64,000 bases of DNA from JBGQOG01 sp052113705 (GTDB taxonomy: Bacteria > Pseudomonadota > Alphaproteobacteria > Rhodobacterales > Rhodobacteraceae), in the NCBI RefSeq assembly GCF_052113705.1, contig NZ_JBGQOG010000013.1, positions 65,482 through 129,481 of the forward strand, read 5' to 3'. The notes below the pieces were generated by a model. It did not search any database and had not been told where the DNA came from. It was given only the letters and a program-made list of their open reading frames with translations. This document shows positions 52,935 to 61,492 of this stretch, one piece after another. Position 1 is the stretch's first letter, and each line of letters opens with the position of its first letter. A program made the position numbers and the translations under genes.

Positions 52935-53426
52935 ATGGCCGAAGAACTCAAATCCCTCGACGATCTGAAATCGGCCGTGGCGGGTACCCCCGCAGCCGCC
53001 GTTGCAGAAGCAATCCTGCGCACCCCGCAGCGCGACTCGCTCGGCCGTTCCTATGCGACCGGCAAGCGTAAAGACGCTGTTGCACGCGTTTGGGTGAAAC
53101 CGGGCTCGGGCAAAGTGGTTGTGAACGGCAAGGAAATGGCCGTCTACTTCGCACGTCCGGTGCTGCAGATGATCCTGCGTCAGCCGTTCACCGTTGCTGG
53201 TGTTGAAGGCCAGTTCGACGTGTTCGCCACCGTTGCCGGTGGTGGTCTGTCGGGCCAGGCGGGTGCCGTGAAGCACGGGATCTCGAAAGCGCTGCAACTC
53301 TACGAACCCAGCCTGCGTGGCGCGCTGAAAGCCGCTGGCTTCCTGACCCGCGACAGCCGTGTGGTTGAGCGTAAGAAATACGGCAAAGCGAAAGCCCGCC
53401 GCTCGTTCCAGTTCTCCAAACGCTGA
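52935..53426 (+). CDS. rpsI: 30S ribosomal protein S9
   Basis: 163 residues; the N-terminal 35 residues (MAEELKSLDDLKSAVAGTPA) are an acidic/Ala-rich extension typical of alphaproteobacterial S9. The body has GRSYATGKRKDAVARVWVKP, GGLSGQAGAVKHGISKALQL and the tail KYGKAKARRSFQFSKR that reaches the P-site tRNA. ATG one base after the rplM stop. Confidence 0.98.
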   Translation: MAEELKSLDDLKSAVAGTPAAAVAEAILRTPQRDSLGRSYATGKRKDAVARVWVKPGSGKVVVNGKEMAVYFARPVLQMILRQPFTVAGVEGQFDVFATVAGGGLSGQAGAVKHGISKALQLYEPSLRGALKAAGFLTRDSRVVERKKYGKAKARRSFQFSKR

Positions 53427-53463
53427 TTGCGGGGGCCGTGGCCCCGGAGAGACACGAGACACG

Positions 53464-53491
53464 AAACGCGGTCCTTCGGGGCCGCGTTTTG
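53464..53491 (+). terminator. Rho-independent terminator of rplM-rpsI
   Basis: Ten-base stem AACGCGGTCC (53465-53474) / GGGCCGCGTT (53479-53488) with one G-U pair and a TTCG tetraloop, then T residues and GCGTTT. It starts 38 bases after the rpsI stop codon. Confidence 0.85.
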
Positions 53492-53703
53492 CGTTTGGGG
53501 GTTGGCCCGCGCGGGATGCCAGGGCAGGGGCCGCGCTTCCCCTCGCGCCCTGCGGCGGGGCGGACCCTGGCCCTATTGCCCGTGGCTTTGGCAAAGGCGG
53601 GCTGCGACACCCTGTTGCGGCGGCAGACGTGCGGGAAGGTTTGCCGCTGGCGTCACTTTGCGCTAAGCAGCGGGGTCAATGCAGGAACAACCCCGGGGGA
53701 CCC

Positions 53704-54402
53704 ATGTCGGTCAGTATGCTTTCCACCTTCATCAAACCGATGCACCCGGAGGGGCGGCGCTTTGTGGCGATCTTTGCCGCGATCACCGTGGTCCTGTTCC
53801 TGATCTGGGATCCGCTCGGCTGGCTGGGGCTGGGCATCACCATCTGGTGCTACTATTTCTTCCGCAACCCCGAGCGCGTCACCCCGCAGCGCGAGGGTCT
53901 CCTGGTCAGCCCCGCCGACGGGGTTATCTCGTTGCTCGAGCCTGCGGTGCCGCCGGCCGAGCTGAACCTCGGCGATCTGCCGCTGACCCGGATTTCGGTC
54001 TTCATGAATGTGTTCAACGTGCATGTGAACCGCGCGCCCATCGCGGGCAAGATCTCGGCGGTGGCCTATCGCCCGGGGAAATTCTTCAACGCTTCGCTCG
54101 ACAAGGCCTCGGTCGACAATGAGCGCAATGGCATCGCGATTGAGCTGGCCGATGGCCGCCAGATCGGCGTCGTGCAGATCGCCGGTCTGGTCGCGCGCCG
54201 CATCGTCTGTTTCGTGAAGCCGGGGCAGGTGGTGGATACCGGCGAGCGGTTCGGGTTGATTCGCTTTGGCTCGCGGCTGGATATTTACCTGCCGGAGGGC
54301 GTGCAGCCCTTGGTGTGCCTTGGTCAGACGATGATCGCGGGCGAGACGGTTCTGGCCGATCTCACCTCGGATGAGGCGGCCCGCAAGGGCGGCATTCGCT
54401 GA
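53704..54402 (+). CDS. psd: Phosphatidylserine decarboxylase (short form)
   Basis: 232 residues, the short PSD family of alphaproteobacteria and archaea. An N-terminal span (FVAIFAAITVVLFLIWDPLG) is followed by FRNPERVTPQREGLLVSPAD, ISVFMNVFNVHVNRAPIAGK and the self-cleavage site in IRFGSRLDIYLPEGVQ, where the Ser becomes the pyruvoyl cofactor. It converts phosphatidylserine to phosphatidylethanolamine. The stop is 11 bases from pssA, so substrate-making and substrate-using enzymes are cotranscribed. Confidence 0.96.
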   Translation: MSVSMLSTFIKPMHPEGRRFVAIFAAITVVLFLIWDPLGWLGLGITIWCYYFFRNPERVTPQREGLLVSPADGVISLLEPAVPPAELNLGDLPLTRISVFMNVFNVHVNRAPIAGKISAVAYRPGKFFNASLDKASVDNERNGIAIELADGRQIGVVQIAGLVARRIVCFVKPGQVVDTGERFGLIRFGSRLDIYLPEGVQPLVCLGQTMIAGETVLADLTSDEAARKGGIR

Positions 54403-54413
54403 AGGAGACGTTG

Positions 54414-55199
54414 ATGGACAGCACCCCCCCGCGTGACCCGAAACCGGACCCGCGCCGCGACCCGCGCCCGCTGGATGGCCGGCAAGAGCCGCTGCCCTTC
54501 CTGATGCTGGTGCCCAATCTGGTCACCATGGCGGGGATGTGCATCGGTCTGACGGCGATCCGCTTCATCTTTGTCGGGCGGTTCGAGATTGCGGTGGGGC
54601 TGATCCTTCTGGGGGCGCTGATCGACGGGCTGGACGGGATGATCGCCCGCCGCCTGCGCGCCACCTCCGAGTTTGGGGCGGAACTCGACAGCCTGTCGGA
54701 TTTCCTGAATTTCGGCGTGGCGCCCGGGCTCCTCGTCTATCAATTCGCCCTAACACAGACGAGCGGGCTCGGCTGGGTTTTCGTGCTCCTCTATGTCAGC
54801 TGTGCCTGTCTGCGGCTGGCGCGGTTCAACGTGGCGCGGGCCGAGCCGCAGCCGGGCGGCGCGCATTTCACCGGCGTGCCCTCGCCCGCCGGGGCGATGC
54901 TGGCGCTGTTGCCGGTGTTCCTGACACAGGCCGAGATTTTCCCGATGCGGACGGTGCCGATGCTGGTCGCGCTCTGGCTGGGGATTGTCGGCGCGCTGAT
55001 GGTCAGCCGGATCCCGACCTTCTCGCCGAAATCGCTGCGGGTGCCGCGCGCCTCGGTGATCTGGTTCCTGATCGGCACGGTGACGGTGGTGGGGATGGTC
55101 TTTACCCGCTTCTCGCTGCTGATGGTGCTGATTGACCTGCTCTATCTCGCGGGGCTGGTCCGCGCCGCCTGGTTGCACAAGCGCGGCAAACAGCACTGA
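54414..55199 (+). CDS. pssA: CDP-diacylglycerol--serine O-phosphatidyltransferase
   Basis: 261 residues with about eight hydrophobic segments. The CDP-alcohol phosphatidyltransferase motif (DG-x2-AR-x8-G-x3-D-x3-D) is seen in DGLDGMIARRLRATSEFGAE and continues LDSLSDFLNFGVAPG. It makes phosphatidylserine from CDP-DAG and serine for Psd. AAGGAG ten bases before ATG at 54414 supports this start. Bidirectional terminator follows. Confidence 0.96.
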   Translation: MDSTPPRDPKPDPRRDPRPLDGRQEPLPFLMLVPNLVTMAGMCIGLTAIRFIFVGRFEIAVGLILLGALIDGLDGMIARRLRATSEFGAELDSLSDFLNFGVAPGLLVYQFALTQTSGLGWVFVLLYVSCACLRLARFNVARAEPQPGGAHFTGVPSPAGAMLALLPVFLTQAEIFPMRTVPMLVALWLGIVGALMVSRIPTFSPKSLRVPRASVIWFLIGTVTVVGMVFTRFSLLMVLIDLLYLAGLVRAAWLHKRGKQH

Positions 55200-55215
55200 G
55201 CCTTTCGGTTTCCCG

Positions 55216-55258
55216 AAAAAACCCACCCTTCGGCAATCCGGAGGGTGGGTTTTGTTTT
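55216..55258. terminator. Bidirectional terminator between pssA and the MFS gene
   Basis: Twelve-base perfect stem AAAACCCACCCT (55218-55229) / AGGGTGGGTTTT (55242-55253), with T-rich tail GTTTT on the plus side and an A6 tract (T6 on the minus strand). It lies 17 bases after pssA and 19 bases from the stop of the convergent MFS gene. Confidence 0.9.
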
Positions 55259-55276
55259 GGCACTGTCTGTTCGGGT

Positions 55277-56482
55277 TCAGGCCGCGCGGCGGTGGGGCGC
55301 GCCCTGCGGGATCAGCGTGGCAATCAGCGCGGCGGCGGCCATTCCGCCCCCGGCGAGGGTGACGCCACCCCATCCCCCATGGGCCCAGGCAAAGCCGGCC
55401 AGCGCCGAGCCGAGCGCGCCGCCAAGGAACATGCCGGTCATGAAGATCGTGTTCACCCGGTTATGCGCCGCCCCGTCCAGCCCGTAGATGACATGCTGGT
55501 TCGCGACCAGCGCGCTTTGGCTGCCGAAATCGAGGAGCAAGGTCGCCGCCGCAAGGCCCCAGAGTCCGCTGAACCCCGCCATCAGCAGCCATGCCGCCAG
55601 CGACAGCGCCGCGGCGCCGATGGTCAGCGCACGCGGCCCCCAGCGGTCCGAAGCATGGCCGCTCAGCGGTGCGGCCACCAGCCCTCCGGCGGCGAGCAGG
55701 CCAAAGAGCCCCGCCACATCCGCGCCAAGGCCAAAGGCCGGGCTGGCGAGATAGAGTGCCAGCGAGGTCCAGAACACGCTGAAGGCGCCGAAGATGCCCG
55801 CCTGCACCATGGTCGCGCGGCGCAGGGCCGGTTCACGCCGCCACAGGCCCATGAGGGAATGCAGCGCTTGCGGATAGGAGAGTTGCGCCTGCGGCACATG
55901 CCGGGGCAGCACGCGGGCCATCGCCAGCGCCGCCAGCAGCGCCACCGGCGCCGAGAGCCAGAACATCGCCCGCCAGCCCTCGGCCGCGCCGATCAGCCCG
56001 GCCAAGGCGCGGCTGAGCAGGATCCCCGCAAGCAGGCCCGCCATCACCGTGCCCACCGTGGCCCCGCGCCGGTCGGGGGCGGCGAGGCTTGCGGCGAAGG
56101 GCACGATCTGCTGCGCCACCGTGGCCATCGCCCCCACCCCGAAAGAGGCGATCAGCAGGAAGACCGCCGTGGGCGAGAGCGCCGCCCCGACCAGCGCCAG
56201 CGCCAGCAGCAGGAATTGCCCGACGATGAGCTCCCGCCGCGGCAGGATGTCCCCGAGCGGCACCAGGAGGAGCAATCCCAGCGCATAGCCCAGCTGGGTG
56301 ACTGTGGGCACCATGCCGACGGTGCCCGCACCGCCGAAACTGCTTTCCAACAGGCCGAGCATCGGTTGGTTGTAATAGATATTGGCGACAGCGATGCCGG
56401 TGGCGGCGGCCATCATGCCCAGACGCAGCGGCGTCAGCGCCGCGCCTGTGCCGTGGTTTGACGGTTGGGGGGATTGGGTCAT
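55277..56482 (-). CDS. Major facilitator superfamily transporter
   Basis: 401 residues, about twelve membrane spans. LLLVPLGDILPRRELIVGQF near residue 80 is the MFS motif A region between spans 2 and 3, and ASDRWGPRALTIGAAALSLA near residue 245 its second-half counterpart. ANIYYNQPMLG in span 1 is characteristic of a subfamily of putative drug or sugar-efflux carriers. Substrate unknown. It is divergent from a LysR-type gene 102 bases away, which is likely its regulator. Confidence 0.92.
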   Translation of the reverse strand: MTQSPQPSNHGTGAALTPLRLGMMAAATGIAVANIYYNQPMLGLLESSFGGAGTVGMVPTVTQLGYALGLLLLVPLGDILPRRELIVGQFLLLALALVGAALSPTAVFLLIASFGVGAMATVAQQIVPFAASLAAPDRRGATVGTVMAGLLAGILLSRALAGLIGAAEGWRAMFWLSAPVALLAALAMARVLPRHVPQAQLSYPQALHSLMGLWRREPALRRATMVQAGIFGAFSVFWTSLALYLASPAFGLGADVAGLFGLLAAGGLVAAPLSGHASDRWGPRALTIGAAALSLAAWLLMAGFSGLWGLAAATLLLDFGSQSALVANQHVIYGLDGAAHNRVNTIFMTGMFLGGALGSALAGFAWAHGGWGGVTLAGGGMAAAALIATLIPQGAPHRRAA

Positions 56483-56536
56483 GGGAGGAGGTCCTGATCG
56501 CGTTTCTCCAGGTGACTATCGCAGAGCATTGGCGGC

Positions 56537-56570
56537 AGATATAGTGAGGGAATTCTAGGCTCCTGTATCT
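56537..56570. promoter_or_regulatory. Candidate LysR-type operator in MFS/LysR divergent promoter region
   Basis: An imperfect dyad AGATATAGTGAG (56537-56548) ... GCTCCTGTATCT (56559-56570), with arms matching at 9 of 12 positions, is centred on GGAATTCTAG. It lies midway in the 102-base spacer between the two divergent genes, where LysR-type regulators usually bind. Confidence 0.45.
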
Positions 56571-56584
56571 CGGATTATGATATA

Positions 56585-57469
56585 ATGGATGTGCTGTCAG
56601 TGGCGATCTTTCTGGCCTCGGTTGAGGGCGGCAGCCTTGCCGAGGCGGCGCGGCGGCATGGTCTGCCCGCGATGGCGGCGGGGCGGCGGTTGCGCGCGCT
56701 GGAGGCGGAACTGGGGGTGCGCCTTTTGCAGCGCACCACCCGGTCATTGGCGCTGACGCCGGAGGGGGAGACGTTTCTGCCCTATGCCCGCAATCTGATC
56801 GAGACCTCGGATCAGGCGCGCGCCGTGCTGGGGGCGGGGGCAGAGCGCGCGGGCGGGGTGCTGCGGGTCTCGGTTTCGAATGCTTTCGCGTCGAAAGTGG
56901 TGGCGCCGCTGGTGCCGCCGCTGTTGCAGGCGCATCCCGATCTGCGGCTGTCGCTGCATGTCAGTGACACGACGCCGGATCTGGTCTCTTCGGGGATGGA
57001 TCTGGCGATCCGCATCGCCAATTTGCCCGACAGCGATCTGGTGGCGACGAAGCTCGCCCCGAACCGCCGCTGTCTGGTGGCGGCGCCGGCCTATCTGGCG
57101 GGGCGGGGGGTGCCGCAGGGGGCGGCGGATCTGGCGGCGCATGACATTCTGGGGCGGCCGGGCGAAACGCATTGGGCGCTGGAGACGCCGGAGGGCGCGC
57201 TGAACCTGCCTGTGCGGCTGCGGTTTTCCGCCACCAGTGTCGAGGCTTGTCATGCGGCCTGTCTGGCGGGGGCGGGGATCGCGCTTCTTGCCGCGTGGAA
57301 TGTGGCCGAGGAGGTGGCGCAGGGGCGGCTGGTGGCCTTGAACCTGCACGATGCCCGCGTCACCGACACCGCGATCTGGGCGGTCTACCCCTCTGCGCAG
57401 ATGATCCTGCCGAAGGTGCGGGTCTTCGTGACGGCGCTGCGGGGCGCGCTTCAGGGGCAGGCGGGGTGA
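56585..57469 (+). CDS. LysR family transcriptional regulator
   Basis: 294 residues. The winged helix-turn-helix covers residues 1-60 (DVLSVAIFLASVEGGSLAEA, then RRLRALEAELGVRLLQRTTR SLALT in two halves). The effector domain (about 85-290) has the pattern LRVSVSNAFASKVVAPLVPP and LDLAIRIANLPDS-like DLAIRIANLPDSDLVATKLA, typical of the CrgA/LTTR-transferred group. The start region shows almost no ribosome site, and TATAAT overlaps the start codon, so translation may be weak or leaderless. Probable regulator of the divergent MFS gene. Its 3' end converges on the SURF1 gene, nine bases away. Confidence 0.93.
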   Translation: MDVLSVAIFLASVEGGSLAEAARRHGLPAMAAGRRLRALEAELGVRLLQRTTRSLALTPEGETFLPYARNLIETSDQARAVLGAGAERAGGVLRVSVSNAFASKVVAPLVPPLLQAHPDLRLSLHVSDTTPDLVSSGMDLAIRIANLPDSDLVATKLAPNRRCLVAAPAYLAGRGVPQGAADLAAHDILGRPGETHWALETPEGALNLPVRLRFSATSVEACHAACLAGAGIALLAAWNVAEEVAQGRLVALNLHDARVTDTAIWAVYPSAQMILPKVRVFVTALRGALQGQAG

Positions 57470-57478
57470 CGGCGCCGC

Positions 57479-58252
57479 TCAGTCCTGCGGCTGCCGCGCC
57501 CATTCGTGGCGCAGGAACAGGCCCCAGGCGACGAGGCACAGCGCCACCAGCGCGAACCAGGTCAGCGCATAGCTCAGATGGCTGTTGCGGAAGGAAATCA
57601 CCGTCTGGCCGCCGCGGGGCCAGGCCTGCGGATCGCCCAGATCCTGATCGACGAAATAGGGGGCGGCATTGGTCAGCCCCTTGGCCGCGGTGATCGAGGC
57701 GATGTCGCGGCGGTACCATTGCCCCGCCGCCGGGTCATTGGCGCGCGAAAACAGCCAGCCCTTGGCCTCGGAGATGCGCAAGAGGCCGGTGACGGTCTGC
57801 TCCCCCTCGGGCGGGGTGCGGGTGGCGGGGTCTTTCAGCGCCTCGGGCACCTGACCGCGGTTGACCATCACCACGGTCCCATCGTCGCGCGCGAAGGGGG
57901 TGAGCACCCAATAGGCAGGGCCCTGATCGGAGGGGGTGTAGATCTGCACCTCTTCCGCGTTCAGGAAATGCCCGGTCAGGGAGATGCGGCGGTATTCGTC
58001 ACCCTCGGCGGTGATGTCGGGCCATTGCCCGGGGGCGGGGGCGGCGACGGGGGCGGCATGGACGCGGGCATCCACCCGCTCGATCAGCGCCAGTTTCCAG
58101 TGCAGGCGCTGGATCTGCCAGAGGCCAAGCGCGCCAAAACCCGCGATCCCCGCCAGCGCGAGGCAGGTGATCAGCACGATCAGCGCCCAGCGGCGGCCGC
58201 CCCCCCGCCGGGCGGGGGAGGGGGCCGCGGAAAGGGGATCCGCGGCCGCCAT
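57479..58252 (-). CDS. SURF1 family oxidase assembly protein
   Basis: 257 residues with one membrane span near each end (LIVLITCLALAGIAGFGALG and HLSYALTWFALVALCLVAWG) and a periplasmic middle domain. Signature motifs GLWQIQRLHWKL after the first span, VNRGQVPEAL, and FRNSHLSYALTWFA are all present. SURF1 helps insert haem A (or O) into subunit I of haem-copper oxidases. Its start overlaps the cyoD stop by one base (TGATG), so it belongs to the cyo unit and probably serves the quinol oxidase, like the second Surf1 of Paracoccus. Confidence 0.94.
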   Translation of the reverse strand: MAAADPLSAAPSPARRGGGRRWALIVLITCLALAGIAGFGALGLWQIQRLHWKLALIERVDARVHAAPVAAPAPGQWPDITAEGDEYRRISLTGHFLNAEEVQIYTPSDQGPAYWVLTPFARDDGTVVMVNRGQVPEALKDPATRTPPEGEQTVTGLLRISEAKGWLFSRANDPAAGQWYRRDIASITAAKGLTNAAPYFVDQDLGDPQAWPRGGQTVISFRNSHLSYALTWFALVALCLVAWGLFLRHEWARQPQD

Positions 58253-58845
58253 CAGGGGTTCATCTGCATGGGTTTGCCATCGGGAACGGGCATCTGCATG
58301 CCAGTGCCGTGGTCAGCGCCGTGGTCAGTGCCGTGCTCTGCCCCATGATCCGCCCCATGGCCGGTGCCGTGGTCCATGCTGTGGCCGCTGCCCCCTTGCA
58401 TGGTGGTGCCCTGCGGCATTTCCATCGGCAGCGAGGCTTCGCCCTGCATGTCCATCTGCATGTCCATATGCGAGGGCATCGGCATCATATTGGCGTTCAT
58501 GTTGTGCATGACCCAGAGCGAGCCTGCCAGAACGATCACCAGAATGACCGCCGCAAAGACCGTGGCGGCCAGCGTCCAGCCGCCCTCGCTGTCGCGGTCG
58601 AGATGCAGGAAGAACACCAGATGCACGAGGATCTGTGCCGCGCCAAAGCCCATGATCAGGCCGATGGTCCAGAGGCGCGGCAGTTCCACCTCGCCCATCA
58701 CCAGCGCGAAGGGCACGATGGTGAGAAGAACCGCCAGCACAAAGCCGGTCATCAGGCGGCGCATCGAGCCGTGGCCCCCGTGGCTGCCGTGGCCCCCGTG
58801 GTTACCATGACCGCCGTGGTGCTGCGTTTGAGACTCTGCGCCCAT
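58252..58845 (-). CDS. cyoD: Cytochrome bo3-type quinol oxidase subunit IV with His- and Met-rich tails
   Basis: 197 residues against about 110-125 for ordinary CyoD. The core (residues 28-112) has three spans: MTGFVLAVLLTIVPFALVM, IGLIMGFGAAQILVHLVFFL and TLAATVFAAVILVIVLAGSL. Before it lies a His/Gly run with His at residues 9, 10, 13, 16, 19, 22 and 25. After it lies an 85-residue tail with 17 Met (for example MPMPSHMDMQMDMQ) and 9 His, seven of them exactly four residues apart (155-179). Such patterns bind copper in CopA, CopC and similar proteins. Subunit IV normally aids CuB assembly. The gene overlaps cyoC and the SURF1 gene by one base each (TGATG). Confidence 0.92.
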   Translation of the reverse strand: MGAESQTQHHGGHGNHGGHGSHGGHGSMRRLMTGFVLAVLLTIVPFALVMGEVELPRLWTIGLIMGFGAAQILVHLVFFLHLDRDSEGGWTLAATVFAAVILVIVLAGSLWVMHNMNANMMPMPSHMDMQMDMQGEASLPMEMPQGTTMQGGSGHSMDHGTGHGADHGAEHGTDHGADHGTGMQMPVPDGKPMQMNP

Positions 58846-59474
58846 CAGACCAACCTCACCAGATAGACAAAGGAAAACACCCCGATCCAGACCAGATCCA
58901 GGAAGTGCCAGAACATGCTCAGCGTCGCGAGGCGTTGCATGTTGGCGGGGATCAGGCCGCGGATGCGGATCTGCGCCACGAGGGTGATCAGCCAGATCAG
59001 ACCGGCGGTGACATGGAGGCCATGCGTGCCGACGAGGAGGAAGAAGGCCGAGAGGAAGGCCGACCGGTCCGGCCCCGCGCCGATGTGCAACAGGTGGCGG
59101 AACTCGTAGATCTCCATGCCGATGAAGGCGAGGCCGAAGAGGCCGGTGATCAGGAGCCAGGCGATGGTGCTGCCCTCGCGCCCTGCTTCGGCACGGATCA
59201 TCGCCACGCCGAAGGTGACCGAGGAAATCAGCAGAAGCGCGGTTTCCACGGCGATGAAGCCCGGTTCGAACAGATCCAGCGGGCCGGGGCCACCGGCAAA
59301 GCCACCGCCGAGCACGGCATAGGCTGCGAACAGCGCGCCAAAGATGACGCAATCGCTCATCAGGTAGATCCAGAAGCCGATGGGCGTCGGGCTTTCATGG
59401 TGGTGATCGGGGTGATGGTCGGGGCCGTGCGGCCCCTCCACCACGCCGGTCAGCGGCGTGTCGATCATGGTCAT
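58845..59474 (-). CDS. cyoC: Cytochrome bo3-type quinol oxidase subunit III
   Basis: 209 residues with five membrane spans, as in CyoC of quinol oxidases (the cytochrome c oxidase subunit III has seven). Segments: IGFWIYLMSDCVIFGALFAA, STIAWLLITGLFGLAFIGME, FFLLVGTHGLHVTAGLIWLI and MFWHFLDLVWIGVFSFVYLV. The N-terminus is His-rich (HGPDHHPDHHHESPTP). Its start overlaps the cyoB stop as ATGA (59471-59474). Confidence 0.95.
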   Translation of the reverse strand: MTMIDTPLTGVVEGPHGPDHHPDHHHESPTPIGFWIYLMSDCVIFGALFAAYAVLGGGFAGGPGPLDLFEPGFIAVETALLLISSVTFGVAMIRAEAGREGSTIAWLLITGLFGLAFIGMEIYEFRHLLHIGAGPDRSAFLSAFFLLVGTHGLHVTAGLIWLITLVAQIRIRGLIPANMQRLATLSMFWHFLDLVWIGVFSFVYLVRLV

Positions 59475-61492
59475 GCCGCGTCTCCTTTGCGTTCGGTCGC
59501 CGCGACGGTCCCGGCGGGGATCCAGTGGTCACGGTCGTAGTTGAAAGTATGGGCGATGGCGGTGCCGATGCAGGCCACCAGGGCCAGGGCGGCGAGCCAC
59601 CAGATGTACCAGACCATCGCAAAGCCGAAGGCGAGGGCGAAGGCGGCGATCACCACGCCGGTGGCGGTGCCGTTGGGCATGTGGATCGGGTGGTACTGGG
59701 TGGACCAGCGGAACCCTTCCTCCTTCATGCGCCACCATTCATCGATCCCGTGCACGGTGATGTTGTGCGGGAAGTTATAGGCGGCGGGCGGCGATTGCGT
59801 CGCCCATTCGAGGGTGCGCCCGTTCCAGGGGTCCGCGCCACAGGCCAGTGCCGCGCGGTTCTTCACCGACACATAGAAGGTGATGAAGGTGCAGATGATG
59901 CCACACAGGATCAGCACGGCGCCAAGGGCGGCCACGATGAAATAGATCTGCCAGGCCTGATCCTGATACTGGCTGATGCGGCGGGTGACGCCCATCAGAC
60001 CCAGCGCATAGAGCGGCATGAAGGCCATGTAGAAGCCGATGCACCAGAACCAGAAGGTGCGGCGGCCCCAGCGGTCGTCCAGCGTGAAGCCAAAGGCCTT
60101 GGGCCACCAGTAGGTGACGGCGGCATAGACCCCGAACACCACGCCGCCGATGATGACATTGTGGAAATGCGCCACGAGGAAGAGGGTGTTGTGCAGCTGG
60201 AAGTCAACCGGCGGCACCGCCAGAAGAACGCCGGTCATGCCGCCGATGGCGAAGGTGACGATGAAACCAATGGTCCAGAGCATCGGCACTTCAAAGCGCA
60301 CGCGGCCGCGGTACATGGTGAAGAGCCAGTTGAAGACCTTGACCCCTGTCGGCACCGAAATGATCATCGTGGTGATGCCGAAGAAGGCGTTCACATCCGC
60401 GCCCGAACCCATGGTGAAGAAGTGGTGCAGCCAGACGACAAAGCTGAGCACCATGATCGCGGCGGTGGCCCAGACCATCGTCTTGTAGCCAAAGAGCGGC
60501 TTGCCCGAATAGGTGGCCACGATTTCGGAGAAGACGCCAAAGATCGGCAGGATCAGGATGTAGACCTCCGGGTGACCCCAGATCCAGATCAGGTTGATGT
60601 ACATCATCGGGTTGCCGCCGAAGTCATTCGAGAAGAAATGCGTCCCGAGGTAACGGTCGAGCGTCAGCATGGTCAGCGTGGCGGTCAGCACCGGGAAAGC
60701 GGCGACGATCAGCACGTTGGTGCACAGCGTGGTCCAGGTGAAGACCGGCATGTCAAAGAGACGCATCCCCTTGGCGCGCATCTTGAAGATGGTGGCGATC
60801 AGGTTGACGCCCGAGAGCGTCGTGCCGATGCCCGCGATCTGCAGTGACCACAGGTAATAATCCATGCCCGGCCCGGTGGAGAAGGCCCCGCCGGACAAAG
60901 GCGGGAAGGCCAGCCAGCCGACACGGGCGAACTCCCCCACGAAGAGCGAGATATTGACGAGGAGCGCGCCCGCGACCGTCATCCAGAACGAGAAGTTGTT
61001 CAGAAAGGGGAAGGCCACGTCGCGCGCGCCGATCTGCAGCGGCATGACATAGTTCATGATGCCGGTGACAAAGGCCATCGCCACGAAGAAGATCATGATC
61101 ACCCCATGCGCGGTGAAGACCTGATCATAGTGGTGGGGCGGCAGGTAGCCTTCGGCCCCGCCCGCGGCGAGCGCCTGTTGCGCGCGCATCATCAGCGCAT
61201 CGGCAAAGCCGCGGATCAGCATGATGAAGCCGAGCACCATATACATGATGCCGATCTTCTTGTGGTCGACGCTGGTCACCCAGTTGCGCCAGAACGGCCC
61301 CCAGAGGCGAAAGCGCGTCATCAGGATCAGGCCCAGAAGCCCGCCGAGGCAGATCGCGGCAAAGGTGCCGACAAGGATCGGCTCATGATAGGGAATCCAG
61401 TCGAGGGTCAGCCGGCCAAAGAGCGGCGAGACCGGCGTATCGATCGCGGTGATGGCCGCCGAGGTGGCGGCGAGAGGGGCTTCAGTTGCCAT
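59471..61492 (-). CDS. cyoB: Cytochrome bo3-type quinol oxidase subunit I
   Basis: 673 residues, about fifteen membrane spans, matching CyoB. The haem-copper oxidase His ligands are visible: low-spin haem His in VFTAHGVIMIFFVAMAF; CuB and cross-linked Tyr in WIWGHPEVYILILPIFG; CuB His pair in VVWLHHFFTMGSGAD; and haem ligands in LFLVAHFHNVIIGGVVFG. The Glu in GHPEVY belongs to the D-channel end. Reduces O2 to water with proton pumping. It overlaps cyoA by 11 bases. Confidence 0.97.
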   Translation of the reverse strand: MATEAPLAATSAAITAIDTPVSPLFGRLTLDWIPYHEPILVGTFAAICLGGLLGLILMTRFRLWGPFWRNWVTSVDHKKIGIMYMVLGFIMLIRGFADALMMRAQQALAAGGAEGYLPPHHYDQVFTAHGVIMIFFVAMAFVTGIMNYVMPLQIGARDVAFPFLNNFSFWMTVAGALLVNISLFVGEFARVGWLAFPPLSGGAFSTGPGMDYYLWSLQIAGIGTTLSGVNLIATIFKMRAKGMRLFDMPVFTWTTLCTNVLIVAAFPVLTATLTMLTLDRYLGTHFFSNDFGGNPMMYINLIWIWGHPEVYILILPIFGVFSEIVATYSGKPLFGYKTMVWATAAIMVLSFVVWLHHFFTMGSGADVNAFFGITTMIISVPTGVKVFNWLFTMYRGRVRFEVPMLWTIGFIVTFAIGGMTGVLLAVPPVDFQLHNTLFLVAHFHNVIIGGVVFGVYAAVTYWWPKAFGFTLDDRWGRRTFWFWCIGFYMAFMPLYALGLMGVTRRISQYQDQAWQIYFIVAALGAVLILCGIICTFITFYVSVKNRAALACGADPWNGRTLEWATQSPPAAYNFPHNITVHGIDEWWRMKEEGFRWSTQYHPIHMPNGTATGVVIAAFALAFGFAMVWYIWWLAALALVACIGTAIAHTFNYDRDHWIPAGTVAATERKGDAA

